This document shows, piece by piece, positions 32,390 to 34,183 of a stretch of 34,183 nucleotides of DNA. Under the pieces are notes generated by a model. That model was not told the DNA's origin and did no database searches. It saw nothing but the letters and a program-made list of their open reading frames with translations. This DNA is from Hypsibius dujardini. Taxonomy: Eukaryota > Tardigrada > Eutardigrada > Parachela > Hypsibiidae. The position numbers and the translations under genes are program-made. The DNA lies in contig LRSR01013457.1 in assembly GCA_001579985.1 (NCBI GenBank), positions 1-34,183 on the forward strand, read 5' to 3'. The stretch's first letter is position 1. Each line of letters starts with the position of its first letter.

Positions 32390-34183
32390 GCAGGCAGACA
32401 GACAGGGAGATGGGCAGTCAGACAGACAGACAATCAGATTGAACGTTCCTTTTGTAGCGGCCTCCGACGGTTGGTGACAAGTTTGCCAGTCGTCACGGAC
32501 AGAAGGGTGTCTGTAGCCGCCTCTACCCCGTGGAAGACATGCCCTTCACAGAGTCCGGCATGATCCCAGACATCATCTTCAACCCCCACGGCTACCCGTC
32601 TCGCATGACCATCGGCATGATGATCGAGACGATGGCCGGCAAGGTCTCCGCCCTGACCGGGGTCCCCTTCGACGCCACACCCTTCGTCTACGGCGAAGAC
32701 AACGTGGCCATCGCGGAGTTCGGTGAGAAACTGAAGGCCGCGGGGTACAACTACTTCGGCAACGAGAGAATGTACAGCGGTGTGGATGGACGCCAACTGG
32801 ACGTCAGCATCTTTTTCGGCGTGGTCTACTACCAGCGGCTGCGACACATGGTCTCGGATAAGTTCCAGGTGAGGACGACCGGCGCGGTGGACGAACTCAC
32901 CGGCCAGCCGATCAAGGGGAGGAAGCGCGGCGGCGGCACACGGTTCGGCGAGATGGAACGGGACGCGTTGATTTCGCACGGCGCGGCGTATCTGCTGCAG
33001 GATCGGCTGTTCAACTGCTCCGACCGGATTGTGGTGAGTAGGAGTGGTCGTGAGTAGGAGTTGCCGTGAATAGGAGTAGGAGCTGCCGTGAGTAGGAGTA
33101 GGAGGTGTGGTGAGTAGGAGCTGTCGTGAGTCGGAGTTGTACTGAGTAGGAGTTGTTCTGAGTAAGTAGGAGTTGCCTTGAGTATGAGTTGTACTGAGTA
33201 GGAGTTGTCCTGAGTACGAGTTGTACTGAGTATGAGTTGTCTTGAGTACGAATTATGGTGAGTAAGAGTTGTCTTGAGTACGAGTTGTGGTGAGTAGGAG
33301 CTGTTGTGAGTAGGAGTTGCCGTGAGTAGGAGTTGTCGTGAGTAGGAGCTGTTGTGAGTAGGAGCTGTTGTGAGTAGGAGTTGCCGGACAAGATGTCTGT
33401 TTTAAAACGCAGTTTATGAATCGGAATCTGACACAGGTAGCAGAATGATCGGTTGATTGATTTGATTTGAACCATTGTATCAGCTTCTTTTTCCAATGAT
33501 AATTCTAACTGATTGAGGTAATTCTGACTGATGACTGATGAACGCAGGGTGACTTCGCTCGATTGACAGTTCACTTTCGTTTCAGAAACTTCAAACGCCA
33601 AAAGCGAGATATTTTAATGCCCTATAAGAAAATAGAAACAATTCTTCAGTTTAACAATCAATCAATCAATCAATCGCGTGTTCACACGCCAAACTCGCGG
33701 ATGACCAGGAAACTGATATCCCAGATGCGTTTTCTGCCTAAATGAGACGCGCTATTTCTTCCACAACTTTCTCAGTTTTTGTTATTTTGCGGTTTGATAA
33801 AGTGGATCAGTTAGCCCATTTAAGCAGCCACGCCTGACTGATAAAAGTTTTTAATTTCATCCAAGTAAGAAAGGGAGGTTCAGCCATTTGTTATTGTTTA
33901 CCTACAATCAATCAATCAATCAATCAACTGATTTAATCTGTGCGTCAAGAAACTTCGCTTAATCAAGCAATCAATCGCTGCCAAGTTGGTTTTAAATTTC
34001 AACCAATCACGACACAGTGAATGCGATTGAACAGTCAACCGATGACTGGAGGGGGCGGGGCTTAACTGCCTCTTGTTCTCTTTGCCAGAGCTATGCCTGT
34101 AAAATCTGCGGCAGCATCCTCTCACCGGTCGTCAAGCCGCGCCACGACCCGAACGACTTTGACGCGGAGAAAGAGTGGATCTG
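27470..34183 (+). CDS. POLR1B: POLR1B, RNA polymerase I second-largest subunit (3' end outside window)
   Basis: The beta-like catalytic subunit (RPA135/RPA2) of RNA polymerase I, which makes large rRNA in the nucleolus. Sixteen exons join in phase: 27470-27568, 27700-27777, 27840-27968, 28524-28643, 28717-28782, 28859-28933, 29159-29257, 29326-29498, 29660-29860, 29939-30056, 30284-31198, 31592-31768, 31849-32078, 32156-32297, 32458-33033 and 34089-34183. They give 1097 residues plus two bases, near full length (human about 1135). Signatures in order: [149 protein letters not shown] and [19 protein letters not shown]. The last exon opens the zinc finger (CKICG). GYDMEDAM and FASRHGQKG favour Pol I over Pol II or [11 protein letters not shown] is the preferred start; an in-frame ATG at 27371 exists. 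Most introns are 60-80 nt, but long ones are filled by repeats. Confidence 0.96.
28011..28399. repeat. Minisatellite of about 55 nt in POLR1B intron 3
   Basis: Seven direct copies of roughly 52-58 nt with TTGATTGATTGATGAATTGA, then GGTCGTTGAATTAAAGACTT and GTTGCTGTGACT. It makes up most of the 555-nt intron 27969-28523. The TTGATTGATT core is the same motif scattered as short runs through the whole window. Confidence 0.92.
28942..29150. repeat. GTCT array in POLR1B intron 6
   Basis: GTCT, GCCT and GACT units begin right after the donor GTACGT (28934) and run to about 8 nt before the acceptor at 29158, occupying almost the whole 225-nt intron. Confidence 0.9.
30072..30283. repeat. GTCT/GCCT/GTGT array in POLR1B intron 10
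   Basis: The array fills the intron 30057-30283. The last units form the acceptor itself (TGCCTGTCTGCAG), so the repeat supplies the polypyrimidine tract and the AG. Confidence 0.9.
31270..31500. repeat. CAGA/CAGG array in POLR1B intron 11
   Basis: Purine-rich CAGA, CACA and CAGG units in the sense strand of the gene, in the 393-nt intron 31199-31591. A larger duplicated block is visible: GACACGCAGGCAGGGACAGA occurs at about 31312 and again at about 31427. Confidence 0.88.
32317..32440. repeat. CAGA array in POLR1B intron 14
   Basis: Nearly perfect CAGA units in the sense strand over about 70 nt, followed by CAGG/GGGA variants. The array occupies most of the 160-nt intron 32298-32457. Confidence 0.9.
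33034..33386. repeat. Array of splice-donor-like units in POLR1B intron 15
   Basis: Roughly two dozen degenerate units of about 11-18 nt of the type GTGAGTAGGAGTTGTC. The first unit is the real 5' splice site of exon 15 (GTG|GTGAGTAGGAG). By eye, twelve units keep the exact GTGAGT hexamer; others read CTGAGT or TTGAGT. The array stops near 33386 and unique sequence fills the rest of the 1055-nt intron. Confidence 0.92.

Overview
This is a stretch of nuclear DNA from an animal, most likely an invertebrate. Genes are split by GT-AG introns, the conserved proteins are eukaryotic (VPS50/syndetin, TOMM22, POLR1B), and the spacers hold relics of animal-type DNA transposons. I could not fix the lineage. 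The background is AT-rich, with GC-rich coding islands, and is full of GTCT/CAGA tetranucleotide arrays and TTGATTGATT-type runs.

Layout. (1) 1-2786, + strand: the last three exons of VPS50. A complete three-exon gene for a PP1-like phosphatase with damaged metal-binding residues lies antisense inside one VPS50 intron (497-2243, - strand). (2) 3909-4369: a compact, GC-rich two-exon gene for an unrecognised 113-residue protein. (3) 4700-8560: short candidate genes on the - strand (a Myb/SANT-like protein and two hypotheticals) and a broken retroviral-type integrase of the Polinton/F54H12.3 kind on the + strand. (4) 8831-11543: a nearly whole but dead PIF/Harbinger element with about 44-nt terminal inverted repeats and two tail-to-tail genes. 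(5) 12721-15665: a second whole but dead element with terminal inverted repeats of about 170 nt, carrying a pogo-like (DDE_1) transposase. (6) 17455-25487: relics of two copies of another pogo-like family, a Merlin transposase and a Mutator-like (MULE) transposase, all on the - strand. (7) 25958-26347: TOMM22, intronless. (8) 26615-27377: two minisatellites, of 60 nt and 22 nt, ahead of POLR1B. (9) 27470-34183: POLR1B, second-largest subunit of RNA polymerase I, in 16 visible exons and running off the window end.

The conserved genes are unrelated housekeeping genes (endosome recycling, mitochondrial import, rRNA transcription) and form no pathway together. The two striking themes are intron growth by tandem repeats and a block of about 20 kb of decayed transposons between intact genes. 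The longest POLR1B introns are each filled by a different simple repeat or minisatellite, including one built of units that copy the 5' splice-site consensus.
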